64,000 nt of DNA from assembly GCF_023159225.1 (NCBI RefSeq), contig NC_063177.1:15648673-15712672 (forward strand), given 5' to 3'. This document shows, in pieces, positions 10,745 through 20,930 of this stretch (its first letter is position 1; the number at the start of each line of letters is the position of its first letter). Under the pieces are notes generated by a model that saw only the letters and a list, made by a program, of their open reading frames with translations, had not been told where the DNA came from and searched no databases. Source of the stretch: Perognathus longimembris pacificus (lineage: Eukaryota > Chordata > Mammalia > Rodentia > Heteromyidae). A program made the position numbers and the translations under genes.

Positions 10745-11360
10745 CGTCCACTGCTGCTGCTTGCTGCTGCTGGTAGTGGTGGTGTTGATGCTGCTGCTGG
10801 TGGTGATGGTGGTAGTAATGATGGTGGTGTGGTGGTGATTGTGGTGGTGGTGATGGTGGTGGTAATGATGGTGGTGTGGTGGTGATTGATGGTGGTGGTG
10901 TTGATAGTGATGGTGATGGTGATGATGGTGATTATAGTTGTGGTGGTGAGAGTGATGGTGGTGATGGTAATGGTGATTGTGGTGGTGGTGATGTGATGAT
11001 GTGGTGGTGGTGGTGGTGGTGACTGTAGTGGTGAGGGTGATGGTGATGGTGGTAATTGTGGTTGTGATGGGGATGGTGGTGGTTATTATAGTTTAGTTGT
11101 GATGGTGGTGGTAGTGGTGGTGATTGTGGTGGTGGTGGTAGTGGTGATTGTGATGGTGATAATGGTGATTATAGTTATGGTTGTGAGAGTGCTGGGGGTG
11201 GTGATGGTGGTGACTCTAGTGGTGGTGGTGGTGGTGACTGTGGTTGTGATGGTGGTGGTGGTGGTGATTATAGTTGTGGTTGTGATGGTGCTGATAGTGG
11301 GGATGGGGATGGTGGGGATTGTAGTTGTGATGGTGATGGTGGTGGCAATGTTGATGGTAG
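10745..11360. repeat. TGG/TGA minisatellite, about 610 bp
   Basis: Imperfect (GGT/GAT/GGTGATGGT) repeats with embedded variants such as gattatagttgtgg and ggtaatgatggtggtgtgg, each seen more than once, giving a higher-order pattern. It lies in the 1609-bp intron between the 213- and 104-base exons, so it makes up over a third of that intron. The frames open through it give low-complexity Val-rich products and are not genes. Confidence 0.95.
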
Positions 11361-12223
11361 AGCAGCCATCAAGTACACAGAATGTTCTGGGTACTATACT
11401 ATGAATTTAAGACCCTTTATCACCTTTAACTATAACCACGACTTTATAAGAAAGATGCACTGCCATTCCAACTCCCTAGATGGGAAATCTGTGTGTGGCC
11501 TCATGCCATACAAGTAAGTGACACATTCGGGGCTCAGCCCACGTCTGTTGAACTCTGAAGCTCAGGTTCTTCTCCACCACACCCTGGCCTTACTGTCTCA
11601 CTCCCAGGAGGAGTCTTCACCAATACAGATCATGGGAGAAAGCCAAGGGGATCCCAGCACCTACCCCCAAGAGGAGCAAGAGCCTCTCTGCAGGAGGGGG
11701 ACCCACCCAAGCTTCCTGGGGCCCCACCAAGGCCGCCAGACCACAGTGGGATGTTGGGGTCTTCATTTTAACAAGACCTCCCAGGGTTCCTAGGTGTCAG
11801 AAGCAGCCTTATCTAGGGGAGACACCGCAAAGCCACTCTAGGCTACAGAGTTCCGGCCTCTGCCCTTGAGATTCAGGGAATCTAACAAATCTAAAGGACA
11901 GAAATAGAATTATTTCACTGTGAGACAATCAGAGACTCATAGCACATCACTCAGTCTGGGGCCTCACTTGAGTGAGGCCACGAGAGATGTGTGCTGTGTA
12001 GATGAAAATGGAGGCATCCAAGGTGGGGACAGTTCAGACCCATCCCACCCTCCTTCGCCCCTCACCACTCATCCATCACTTCCAGCAATGCTAGCTGGGG
12101 TGGTTCCAAGGACCCTTCAACGGGCTCTGCAGGCCTCCAGGACATGGCCAGTCATCCCTCTCCACCTAAAACAGAGCCCCCTCCTCCAGGACCACCCCAC
12201 CTGGCAGTGCCCCTGGGTCTCAC
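11361..12223. other. Remainder of the 1609-bp intron
   Basis: Unique sequence; 11370-11520 may be a decayed MIR or L2 piece. Nothing else recognised up to the donor at 12218-12223. Confidence 0.4.
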
Positions 12224-12436
12224 CTTCCCTAGGAAGTGCCTGCGGTAGGCCCTGGCTTCACCCCTGCACTCGAGCTTATAGCCAAATGTGTTGGGGCTGA
12301 GGCTCTCCTCCTCCTCCTCCTCACAGATGCTGCTGCCCAGTGATGTCGGAGTGCCAACGTTCTCTGGGTCCTCGATCCAGTAGCCCCCAAACTGGGGCAG
12401 GATGATCAGAGGGTAGGGGCCTCCCTTCTCCACAAC
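12224..12436 (-). CDS. Rap1gap2: Rap1gap2 213-base exon, start of Rap-GAP fold
   Basis: The longest exon in the window, 71 codons, from acceptor ctgcctccag to donor gtgaga. It starts VVEKGGPYPLIILPQFGGYW, continues IEDPENVGTPTSLGSSIC, then has six glutamates in a row encoded by GAG repeats, then SLSPNTFGYKLEC and RGEARAYRRHFLGK. The LPQFGGYWIE and YRRHFLGK blocks are family hallmarks at the start of the Rap-GAP dimerisation subdomain. The glutamate-containing loop is specific to Rap1GAP2. From memory, human has QVILPQ where this has LIILPQ, and a slightly shorter glutamate run followed by DN. Phase 0-0. Confidence 0.96.
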
Positions 12437-12817
12437 CTGGAGGCAGAGAGAAGGTCTTGCTCTGCAACCTGTTCTGGGGCTACAAGGGACTGCAGGGGGA
12501 AGAGGGGCCTAGTGGTACCCCCACCCGCCTCTGAACCGCTCCAGGGAGGGAAGCCTGGGATTTAAGGCCAAGGACAGTAACATGAGCCTCTCCTCTGAAC
12601 TCCACAGCATCTCCAGTTTCACCGCTGACCCTGTAGCCCCATGGTTGCAAAGCCCATATAGGTATCCCCCTTTAAACATGGAGAAGCTGAGGTCACAGCA
12701 AAGATGAGGAGAGGCCAAGGTTTTCTCCTAAGTGGGGCTGGGAAAGACGATCATCTCCCAGAGAGGGGACCCAGGTGAGGCTGCAGTGCAGCTGGTTGGG
12801 GGGTGGAGGGGTCCTAC

Positions 12818-12850
12818 CTCATCAATGCTGGGGTACGGGATATAGTCATC
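12818..12850 (-). CDS. Rap1gap2: Rap1gap2 33-base exon
   Basis: Eleven codons, DDYIPYPSIDE, flanked by acceptor tgtcttgcag and donor gtagga. The DYIPYPS core is shared by Rap1GAP1 and Rap1GAP2 and leads into the globular Rap-GAP fold. It is the third consecutive tiny phase 0-0 exon. The introns on either side are short, 716 bp upstream and 381 bp downstream. Confidence 0.94.
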
Positions 12851-13566
12851 CTGCAAGACAAGCCATATGACACCACCGTGAGTCCCAGCACTGCCCATAC
12901 TGTCTGATCACCATTTCCACGTCTCTCTCCCAGGTCTGGGAGAACACACTTCAGGACCTAGTGGGATGCACCATTGCTTTGGGGAAATCATGCAAGATGG
13001 AAGGGCAGCCTAGAGGCAGCTTTGAGTCTGACTTTGGCATCCATTGAGCCCCTCTCTCTCCAAAATGACACCACCAAAATGCAAATGCAGTGAGCAGAAG
13101 TTACAGCCCTTGTTGCCCCCAGTGATGCCGCCTTCTTACCATAGGATGCTGGAACAGAAAGAGGACTCCTAGACTCCCCCAAGCAGCCCTCCCCAGGTAA
13201 AGTGCTCACCTCCAAGAGCTGCACCCTTGGGCCTTCTAAGTGTAATCTTATGAGAAACCCAAAGCCAAGCAGCAAAACACTGAACAGATGCATGCACAGA
13301 ACACAAGGGAAGGAGTCAGGCCAAAACCATCATTAGGTCCCCTCCAAGGCCTCCACCCCCAGCCGCTCAGTAGAAGCAGTGAGCTGGCACCCTATGTAGC
13401 CCTCCGGACATGAGTCTAACAAAGACACAGTCACTTAAGTGCTCCTGGTAAAAAGCAGAGTTAGACAGATGCAAGAGAGAAGAGGCCATCATCTCGCTGC
13501 TCTCCTTGCTCTCTGCTCTCCTCCCCCACCTAGCCACCTGGCCACCACTTCAGCCACCCAGCCCAC

Positions 13567-13611
13567 CTTGTTCTTCTGGGGTCCTGGCCTCTGTTCTTCA
13601 AGCTTGATCCC
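13567..13611 (-). CDS. Rap1gap2: Rap1gap2 45-base exon, second half of GoLoco-like motif
   Basis: Fifteen codons, GIKLEEQRPGPQKNK, between acceptor tccacag and donor gtgggc, the weakest-looking donor in the set. It continues the GoLoco-like segment begun in the 36-base exon. The acidic-acidic-Gln-Arg order (E-E-Q-R) is the part of GoLoco motifs whose arginine reaches the nucleotide of G-alpha. In my memory human Rap1GAP2 has lysine at that position (EEQK), so the arginine here deserves checking. The exon is symmetric in phase 0. Confidence 0.93.
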
Positions 13612-13828
13612 CTGTGGAACCAAGGAAGAGAGGATTCATGGAAGCAAAGGTCACAAAAGGGGCCCATTGGAAGGGTTCTGGGCACCTTGCTAGGGGCTAG
13701 TGATGACCAGAGTGCAAGAGCTGGCAGGTGGGGAGGGCCTAGCACCTCCCATTCCTGCTTGCTGTCAGTCCTCAAAGTAACCCCAGATGCAGCAGCAGAG
13801 CAGCTGGCTACAAGCATGAACTTTGTGC

Positions 13829-14050
13829 TGGGTGTCAATGGCTCATATTTAACTACTCAAGACACTGAGATCTAAGGATCTTGGTTCAAAGCCAGCCAGA
13901 GCAGGAAAGTCAGCTCTTATCTCCAATTAATCAACAAAAAGCTACATGAAGTGGAGCTGCAGTCCAAGTGGAAGAGCGCCAGTGTTGAGTGAAAAAGTCA
14001 AGCAAGGCCTTGATTTTAAGCCACAGTACTGGCACTAAACAAACAAAAAC
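13829..14050 (+). mobile_element. B1-like-Geo dimeric SINE (old)
   Basis: tcaatggctcatatttaact, gacactgagatctaaggatc, linker cagctcttatctccaattaa, Geo half from gtggagctgcagtccaagtgg. Many substitutions. Confidence 0.8.
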
Positions 14051-14058
14051 ACCATGAG

Positions 14059-14265
14059 GGCTGGGAATGTGGCTTGTGGGTAGAGTGCTTGCCTAGCATG
14101 CATTAAACCCTGGGTTTGATTCCTCTGTACCACATAAATAGAAAAAGCCAGAAATAGCACTGTGGCTCAAGTGGTAGAGTGCTAGCCTTGAGCAAAAAGA
14201 AGTTCAGGGACAGTAATCAGGCCCTGAGTTCAAGCCCCAGGACTGGCAAAAACAAAACACACAGA
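14059..14265 (+). mobile_element. IDL-Geo SINE
   Basis: Complete left (gctgggaatgtggcttgtgg, gcttgcctagcatgcat) and Geo (gctagccttgagcaaaaag, caagccccaggactggc) halves, inserted directly 3' of the preceding B1-like-Geo. A short duplication around accatga is visible. Confidence 0.9.
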
Positions 14266-14329
14266 AAAACCCACCATGAACTTGAACTTGGACCAGATCA
14301 CTCAAGTTTAGATGCCAAATGCCAACACT

Positions 14330-14480
14330 GAGGCTAGCTTGATGGGCAGTTGTAGAAACCTCGGTGTAACTCATGGTCCTGTCTGTAAAATGGGAATGAC
14401 AGCAGCCTCTCCCACGGTAGGGCTGGGGCTGAGCACGGGTGAAGCCCATGAACCCTGACTGGTGGACAGTAGATGCTATG
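14330..14480 (+). repeat. MIR fragment
   Basis: ggtcctgtctgtaaaatggg then aatgacagcagcc and a 3' part near ggacagtagatgct follow the MIR order. Confidence 0.55.
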
Positions 14481-14660
14481 CACTGCCAGTGCCATGGCTT
14501 GGCACCATTGTCACACTAAAGCTTAAGTATCTATAGCCGGCAATGGGGAAAGAGGGAAAAGAATCTGCTGGTGTAAGAGCCAACCCTGAGCCTTGTCAAG
14601 GCTAAGGTTAGATACAAAACCTGGGTCAGATACAAGAGGTCAGATACAAAACCTGGGGCT

Positions 14661-14885
14661 TGGGGCTGGGAATATGGCCTAGTGCCAAAGTGCTCGCCTT
14701 ATAAACATGAAGCCCTGGGTTCGATTCCTCAGCACCACATATATAGAAAAAGCCAGAAGTGGCACTATGGCCCAAGTGGTAGAGTGCTAGCCTTGAGCAA
14801 AAATAAACCAGGGACAGTGCTCATGCCCTGAGTTCAAGCCCCAGGACTGACAAAGGACAAAACAAAACAAAACAACAACAACAAC
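14661..14885 (+). mobile_element. IDL-Geo SINE
   Basis: Both halves complete; the tail is (ACAAA)n/(AAC)n. Flanked by near-identical aaaacctggggct and aaaaccctggggct, the probable target duplication. Confidence 0.9.
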
Positions 14886-15129
14886 AAAAAACCCTGGGGC
14901 TGGAGTAAAGAGGCCCACCTGCAGGTGTCTAGGAATTCACTTCTGGGAGCAGCTCCTCGTCCAGTAGCCCCAAAGCTAGGTTCTGACCTAGCTAGGTCAT
15001 TTGAGAGGTGAACACAGGGTGTTCCCAAGATTGAAAAATCGGGGGGTGGGGGGGTAATGGACTGGTGGAACAAGCTAGGGGGGGGAAACAATCCCCTCTG
15101 GAGTGAGAAGAGTGGGAAGCAGCCCTTGC

Positions 15130-15270
15130 CTGGTCCTCACATCACCTTTCCACTAGCAGGGGAAACTGAGGCTCCAAAAGAGGCTGTATGCCTCAGCTAG
15201 TGAGTGACAGGGGTTGGACTTGAAAGCAGGCTCCCTGGCCGCCAGGTGCATGCCCACACCCCATGCTCCC
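15130..15270 (-). repeat. MIR fragment
   Basis: ggggaaactgaggctccaaa, then a stretch ending gtgacaggggttggacttga: the antisense MIR core and tRNA-like parts. Confidence 0.65.
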
Positions 15271-15664
15271 CGGGCAGCGGGGCCCACTGCTAGGTGGATT
15301 TAGATGCCGCTTCTCTGGACTTCTTGGCTGAGTCAACCTGGAGACACACTGTTCAGGAAGGTGTGGGAGGGCCCCACCCACCAAACAGGTGTTCCTCACA
15401 CACAGGCAGAAAACCACCTGGGTGGCCCTGTACACTCTGTCCAGATTGGCAAGTGGGGAAGGGGGCAAAAGAGAATGATGTCAGGAGTTTGTTTGGCTGG
15501 TCCTTCGTGAGTCATTGCTGTCTGGGAACAGTCCCTAGGGCAGGACACAAACCTTCCTCACAATCCTGGGCCACTGCCTTTCTCCCTCCTTCCCTCCCTC
15601 CCTACCTCAAGCTGGGCTCTCTCCCCTTCACATATTCTTTATATTAACCTGTTATGATTTCCTC

Positions 15665-15800
15665 TTCTCCCCTCTCCCTCCCTTGAAGAACTGGAGGCTC
15701 AGAGAGGGAAAGTAGGTTGACCAAACTTACTCAACTAGAGCAGACTGTCAGGCTGAGACTTGAACCCAAGACAGGAAGATCCAAAGCCTGTACCCTTGTC
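15665..15800 (-). repeat. MIR fragment
   Basis: aactggaggctcagagaggg, then gctgagacttgaacccaaga: antisense MIR, the second of three MIRs within 900 bp. Confidence 0.6.
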
Positions 15801-15874
15801 CTCTCCTGCTTCTCGGGGGCTCCAGCCCCTGGTAACAAGGAATAGACCTCCTTCAAATTCCGAGACTCTTGGGG

Positions 15875-15995
15875 CTGGGAGTCAAAGATCTAGGATTCTA
15901 GTTTTAGTTTCTTCACAATTTGCAAATGGGACCCGGGCACTTAAACTGCTCTGAGGCTCAGTTTCCACAATGGCATAATGAGGAAAAATGGAGCC
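15875..15995 (+). repeat. MIR fragment
   Basis: gggactcaaagatctagg-like start, then gctctgaggctcagtttcca and ataatgaggaaaaatgg: MIR core on the plus strand. Confidence 0.5.
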
Positions 15996-16923
15996 CACAC
16001 CCAAGACAGAATCCCGCCACTTCAGGCAGTGCTTCATGGCTAGCTCTTTCCCATAAGACGGCTTCTGAAAACTGGGAGCCTTCTGAGGGGAAACATGAGA
16101 GCCTTACACACTGAACCTGGGTTTCCTCGCGCTCCCTTCCTGGAGGAGGGAAGGCCTCTAGGTGGGGCTGAGGCCCGAGACTTGTAGGAGGAACCCTCAA
16201 GAAGGCCAGGGGAGCTGCTGAGCCCCCCTCTAGCCAGCTAGAATCCCATTGGCTTAAGGGGAAAATCCCAGCTTTGCTTCAAGAAACTGAGCCATTAATT
16301 ACACCCTGTCTTCCACCACTCAGTGATACATGTGCAGGCCCTGTTTCGGAGACTGGATTATAACTTACTGGTGCAAATAAAATGAATTGTGGTCCACACA
16401 CTGCTGGGCACAGAGGAGGGTCTTAGTGATGTACTCCCAGTAATGTCCCAAGCACCAAAAAAAATCCCTCTCTGTCCAACAATCCTTCCACCCCTTCCTT
16501 ACCCTCAGGGACACCTGGTAGCTCCTTCGGCAGCTCAGGACCACCCCCGGACGCTACACTTGCTCCTCATCCTGAAGCTTCCAGACTGGCAGTTCAGAAT
16601 CTTCCTCTTTTACTTAGAATGGGAAGTGCTGTCACACAATAGCTGAGCCCTGTGGCTCTGAAGCACTAACTAATTGTGCATCCTTCCAGGCTTTATGAAA
16701 TAATAACTGGGACCCCAGCTTTCTCACCTAGGGTATGAGAAGCACACTGGCATACCCACATGGGTGACCTTTTCAGGACCAATGAATCCCTACCCATCCC
16801 TGATCTTGAATAAGTCCATGAAATATCAATTAAGCTTGTACCTCTGCTCATACACCCTGGAGCAATAGTGCATGTTTGTTCTAAAAATGCCATAGATTTT
16901 TTTTTAATTTAAATTTCATATGC
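15996..16923. other. Unique intron sequence
   Basis: No exon, named repeat or regulatory motif that I can defend. Confidence 0.35.
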
Positions 16924-17142
16924 GGGCTGGGAATATGGCCTAGTGGCAAGAGAGCTTGCTTCATATACATGATGCCCTGGGTTCAATTCCCCAGTACCAC
17001 ATATATGGAAAACAGCCAGAAATGGCGCTGTGGCTCAAGTGGCAGAGTGCTAGCCTTGAGCAAAAGGAAGCCAGGGACAGTGCTCAGGCCCTGAGTCCAA
17101 GGCCCAGGACTGGCAAAAAAAAAAAAAAGACCAAAAAAAAAA
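16924..17142 (+). mobile_element. IDL-Geo SINE
   Basis: Full-length with an A-rich tail broken once by GACC. The left flank aaatttcatatgc and right flank aaatttcaaatgc form the target-site duplication with one mismatch. Confidence 0.92.
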
Positions 17143-17488
17143 TTTCAAATGCTTGGTTCCCTGATACAAAGAGGCCTGGTGTTTTCCTCAGACCTACATC
17201 ATCCTCCTGTTATTTTAAACCATTTCTAGATTATATCTATGACCTAATGGATACAGACTTGTGTCAATGGTTATTAAACTGTGCTGTTCACAGAAGAATG
17301 AGGAGGCAAAAACCTGTACTTAAGTGGTACAGCCACAATCCCCCACACCTGATGTGCATTTGATTTAACCTGCAGCTTTAGAACTGCAGACATGAATTGT
17401 GATTACAAAGAACCTTCCAGGAAGATAGCCTGAGATGACCCACTGAAAGCTGCTAAAAAAAATAAAAAATTTAAAAATAGGTAAGGGG

Positions 17489-17682
17489 GGCTGGGAATGT
17501 GGCTTAGTAGTAGGATGCTCACCTAGCATGCATGAAGCCTTGGGTTCGATTCCTCAGTACCACATACACAGAAAAAGCCAGAAGTGGTGCTGTGGCTCAA
17601 GTGATAGAGTGCTAGCCTTGAGCAAGAGAAGCTCAGGGACAGTGCTCAGGCCCTGAGTTCAAGCCCCAGGACTAGCAGAACA
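17489..17682 (+). mobile_element. IDL-Geo SINE with perfect TSD
   Basis: Complete dimer; caaaaa-type short tail. The 16-base duplication aaaaataggtaagggg starts at 17473 on the left and about 17684 on the right. Confidence 0.92.
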
Positions 17683-17699
17683 AAAAATAGGTAAGGGGG

Positions 17700-17940
17700 C
17701 CAGGTACAGGGGCTCACAGCTATAATCCTAGCTACTCAGGAGGTTGAGATCTGAGGATCATGGTTCAAAGCCAGCCTGGACAAGAAAAGACCATGAGAAT
17801 TCATCTCTGATTAGCCATCAAAAATCTGGAAGTGGAGTCATACATAGCTCAAGTGGTAGAGTGCCACTCTAGAGTGAAAAAAGCTATACAAAGGCATCAG
17901 GCCCTGAGTTCAAGCCCCAGTACTTGCACACAGAAAAAAA
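17700..17940 (+). mobile_element. B1-like-Geo dimeric SINE
   Basis: Starts directly after the TSD of the IDL-Geo upstream: ccaggtacaggggctcacag, tactcaggaggttgagatc, then a Geo half ending caagccccagtacttgc. Back-to-back insertion of the two families sharing the Geo half. Confidence 0.88.
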
Positions 17941-18229
17941 GCGCTGACTTCTTGCTTGGGCCTAGGAATTCACTGAGATCATGGCATTCTCAGTCCCTAG
18001 TCTTGTATCTGACTGTGCTCTGAGCCATGCAGCCCTTCACCTTGGAGTCCAGGAAGGGCATGCCTACTCTCTAACATCTGCCCCGCCCAACCTCCTCAGG
18101 ACAGATCACCAGCCAGGCAGCAACAACTCACTGGTCCTGTCCAGACTGTCCTGTCCAGCTACTATCAATAGCAGCTGATAATGGCAATAACTTCTTCTTT
18201 TGGGGGAATCCCTCCCAAAATTAGACGTG

Positions 18230-18545
18230 AGATAATGCTTCAGCCAGGCCACCCTTGGACTAGGATTGTCCACACACGTCTTACCCCCACCCCACCCCTA
18301 TTATTTCTCTACTTAAACCTGAAGCTCATGTCTATACTTTAAAGACAGGCTGAAGTCCTACTACTTAGCTTCTGAAGTGTTAGTACTTAGTTCTAAGCAG
18401 GCTGAAGTGTTAGTACTTAGTTCTTTTCATAGTAATGTGCCTCATAATAAAGCTCCTTTCTCTTCCTCCCCTTCTTCTTGCTCTCTCTATTGGTGTGTTG
18501 GAACCCTGATATGTAGAACCCTGGAGTTGGGGCTAGAGGCTAAAA
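18230..18545 (+). mobile_element. Candidate LTR-like relic
   Basis: ctacttaaacc (TATA-like) followed about 130 bp later by aataaagctcctttctc and a CT-rich then GT-rich stretch looks like an LTR R/U5 region. It contains a 30-bp-period tandem duplication (ctgaagtgttagtacttag at 18372 and 18402). Edges and family are unknown. Confidence 0.3.
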
Positions 18546-18921
18546 CTCCTTTCAATGTCAGTGGAAATGTTTATTCTTATTTATCTAAAATGTCTTGGAA
18601 ATGGTAAGGAAGTGTCCAATCAGGATTTGAACTCAGGACTGCTTCCCAGCTGGGGCTCTGCCTCCCAAAGACGACTGACACCACTGAGACAGGGCTTGCC
18701 TTTGCAGGCTTCCTTTCCAACCCACTGTAAGAAGAAATGCCCTTCCAAGCATTTCCCCCACACCATGGGGTGCATGGCACCCCATTTGGTCCCCAAGTTG
18801 GAGTTTTCCCAAGGGCTCTGTACTTCTTGGCCGTGAGTGGCCTCGGTTGTGGGGGCTGAGGGGCCCCTTTGCCACACCCCACCCCCAGGTCTGCATAGCC
18901 TCCCATGTGGGTGATGTTTAC

Positions 18922-18957
18922 CTGCATTTTCTCCAGCATCTCGAAGAACTCTGCTGA
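18922..18957 (-). CDS. Rap1gap2: Rap1gap2 36-base exon, first half of GoLoco-like motif
   Basis: A very short exon of 12 codons, SAEFFEMLEKMQ, with acceptor ctttcag and donor gtaaac. It matches the Rap1GAP2 stretch that follows TAPPTMK in the human protein. In the paralogue Rap1GAP1 the equivalent segment starts the GoLoco motif, which binds GDP-bound G-alpha-i/o/z. The helix-forming EFFEMLEKMQ pattern fits that role here, but binding by Rap1GAP2 is inference. The exon is symmetric (phase 0-0), so it could be skipped without a frameshift. It sits between a 38.8-kb and a 5.3-kb intron. Confidence 0.93.
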
Positions 18958-19620
18958 CTGAAAGATACAAACAGGGTGGGAGAGAAAGGCACAGTCAGGT
19001 GGGTGATGGGCTGGTAAAGTCTCCTGCTCAACCATCTGGAAACCCAGGCCGGGCTTCCCCAGGGACAAGGTTCATTTGGGTCAAGAGGAAAGATAATTTG
19101 ATTTTTGCCTTAACAGAGCTGGAGGGCCAGAACACATCATCAGCAGAAGAGGAAATAAAAACAGGCCTGGGCTGGCCCAGCCCAGGGAGAGCGGCTACTC
19201 CATCTCTGGTCTTGGCAAGGGGCAGCAAAGGCCCTGGAAAAAGCCAAGGTTCTCAAAATGCCCAGGTGCACTCAAGCACCAGCAGGACACAGGTGTGGGA
19301 TGCTTTCAGTCCATCACTGAAGGCAAGACGTCTCCCACAGGTCGCTGTCCATAGCCCCTGCAACACGGGCTTTTTCTGTCTCTTGTCAAATCTCTCTCAG
19401 GCTACTAGAGAGAAAGCTGATAAGCACAGAGCCATTCCAGCCAGGGTCAATTTGAGTCCCTGATGAGCACCCCCTCACCCCGGGGATACACAACCTCTGT
19501 CACCAAGGCACACAGTGAGACCCAATTGTTGGTAAAGTGAAGCCTGAAACTCATTCCAGTGAGCCTCCCAGGATGTGGATAAAACGTGTGGGGGTGGGGG
19601 GTGGGGGGGTGTGCACATAC
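18958..19620. other. Intron sequence next to the 36-base exon
   Basis: Unique. No alternative exon between 18958 and 19620 has matching splice sites and Rap1gap2-like coding sequence. Confidence 0.35.
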
Positions 19621-19628
19621 ACATACCA

Positions 19629-19678
19629 TACACACACACACACACACACACACGCACGCGTGCACAAGCGCACGTGCG
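19629..19678. repeat. (CA)n plus ACGCGTGCAC tract
   Basis: CA units run into cgcacgcgtgcac and cgcacgtgcg, nearly all alternating purine-pyrimidine. It sits on the tail side of the antisense SINE that follows. Confidence 0.9.
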
Positions 19679-19679
19679 T

Positions 19680-19885
19680 CCTGTGGCTTGAAATCAGGGC
19701 TTAGGTGCTGTCCCTGAGCTTTTTTTTTCTCAAGGATAACCACATGAGCCACCGTTCCACTTCTGGTTTGGGGTGGTTAACTGGAGATAAGAGTCTCATG
19801 GACTTCCTTGCCAAGGTGGCTTTGAACCATGATCTTCAGATCTCAGCCTCCTGAGATTACAGGCATGACCCACCAAAACCCAGCA
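19680..19885 (-). mobile_element. B1-like-Geo dimeric SINE
   Basis: The reverse complement begins ctgggttttggtgggtcatg and passes agatctgaagatcatggttc, gactcttatctccagttaac and a Geo half to ccctgatttcaagccacagg. Confidence 0.85.
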
Positions 19886-20590
19886 TGGATCAATTATTTT
19901 AAAACTGCCCTCCAACAGCTTCTGTCCAGACCTTTAACCCACTTTGGAGCCACCTTTGTAAGCACAGGTAAAGTCAGGAAGGAGAACAAGGAAGTAGCAG
20001 GATGGCTGAGAGGCTGGTGGCTCCACCCCTACAAAGGGCAAGCAAGCATCTCTCAGGAGCCCCCACTTCCCACTCCTCTCCCACCATCCCGTCACTGCCC
20101 ACACGAGGCACTGGCATCCCAATCAGTGAGTGCCCAGAGAAAACACAGTGATGACAAATGAGCCCATCCCTGTCATGCAGAGGTAGACCCCCCAACACTC
20201 TCCCTGCCTCTGTAGGAGCCACAACTACCCAGGATCTCCCCACGGCCCTCACAGTTCAGAAGGGAATCACCTGGAGAGACCCATTCCTGCTGCAGACTCA
20301 AGCCCCTGCCAGGCCAAATCAGGCCTGGTAGAGGTAGAAAGCCTTTGACCTCCCAGAAACTAAGGATCTAGAGTCTGCAAACCCTGTATGTGTACATACA
20401 GAACTGGGCTTGGGGCATCCACCCAACACCTTTGGCCAGGGAAGCTACCAAATGAGCAGATCCCAAGCATAGTGTTTCCACTTGTTCTAGATACAAATGC
20501 ACCAGCTGCACAGCACGTTCTCACCAGCTCTAGTCTCCAGGAGACCAGGACTGTCAATAGAAAGAGCTCACACGAATGCACAAAGACAGA
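19886..20590. other. Unique intron sequence
   Basis: No repeat or exon recognised; somewhat GC-rich near 20030-20300. Confidence 0.35.
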
Positions 20591-20850
20591 AATATGAGCA
20601 GGAAAGACAAGAGGACAGAAATCATCCACATTTGAAATGTACACACCTCCAGTCCAGTAACTACACAGCTAGGAATCTACAGCTTAGCACACTTCCACAT
20701 ACACACAAAGACATGCAAAATGTTCTCTGCTGCATTGTGTGTCCAGCACAAAATGGAAACAGCTTTAACACCAATCTATATTTTTCAAAAATTGTTTAGA
20801 GTAAGCTACATTCACAGGAGAAAATGCAAATAGTATAAACAACCCTAAGT
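20591..20850 (+). mobile_element. Old L1 (L1M/HAL1-like) 3' fragment
   Basis: The run ctaggaatctacagcttagc, acacaaagacatgcaaaatg, then cagcacaaaatggaaacagc follows the order of old L1 3' regions as I remember them. Decayed. Confidence 0.45.
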
Positions 20851-20854
20851 AAAT

Positions 20855-20930
20855 AAGTCAGATAGGTAAAATGGACAAATTCATAGGAAAACACTAACTA
20901 CCAAATTGACTCAAAAAGAAATATAACAAA
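20855..20930 (+). mobile_element. LINE-1 ORF2 fragment, part 1 of a split copy
   Basis: aaaatggacaaattcatagg, aaaacactaactaccaaatt, gactcaaaaagaaatataac match the L1 ORF2 order. The copy resumes at 21909 after a 978-bp insertion, and again at 22076 and about 23080. Confidence 0.65.

Noticed and set aside
11099..11404. Val/Ile-rich 101-codon open frame
   Set aside because: It is a translation of the TGG/TGA minisatellite with no start context or homology.
12152..12433. Reading the 213-base exon as a gene starting at the Met before EKGGPYP
   Set aside because: That ATG-like start is not supported: the exon extends to 12436 (VVEKGG) behind a strong acceptor, so it is an internal exon.
18577..19068. 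163-codon minus-strand open frame over the 36-base exon
   Set aside because: Only 12 codons (18922-18957) between good splice sites match Rap1GAP2; the rest is intron read-through.
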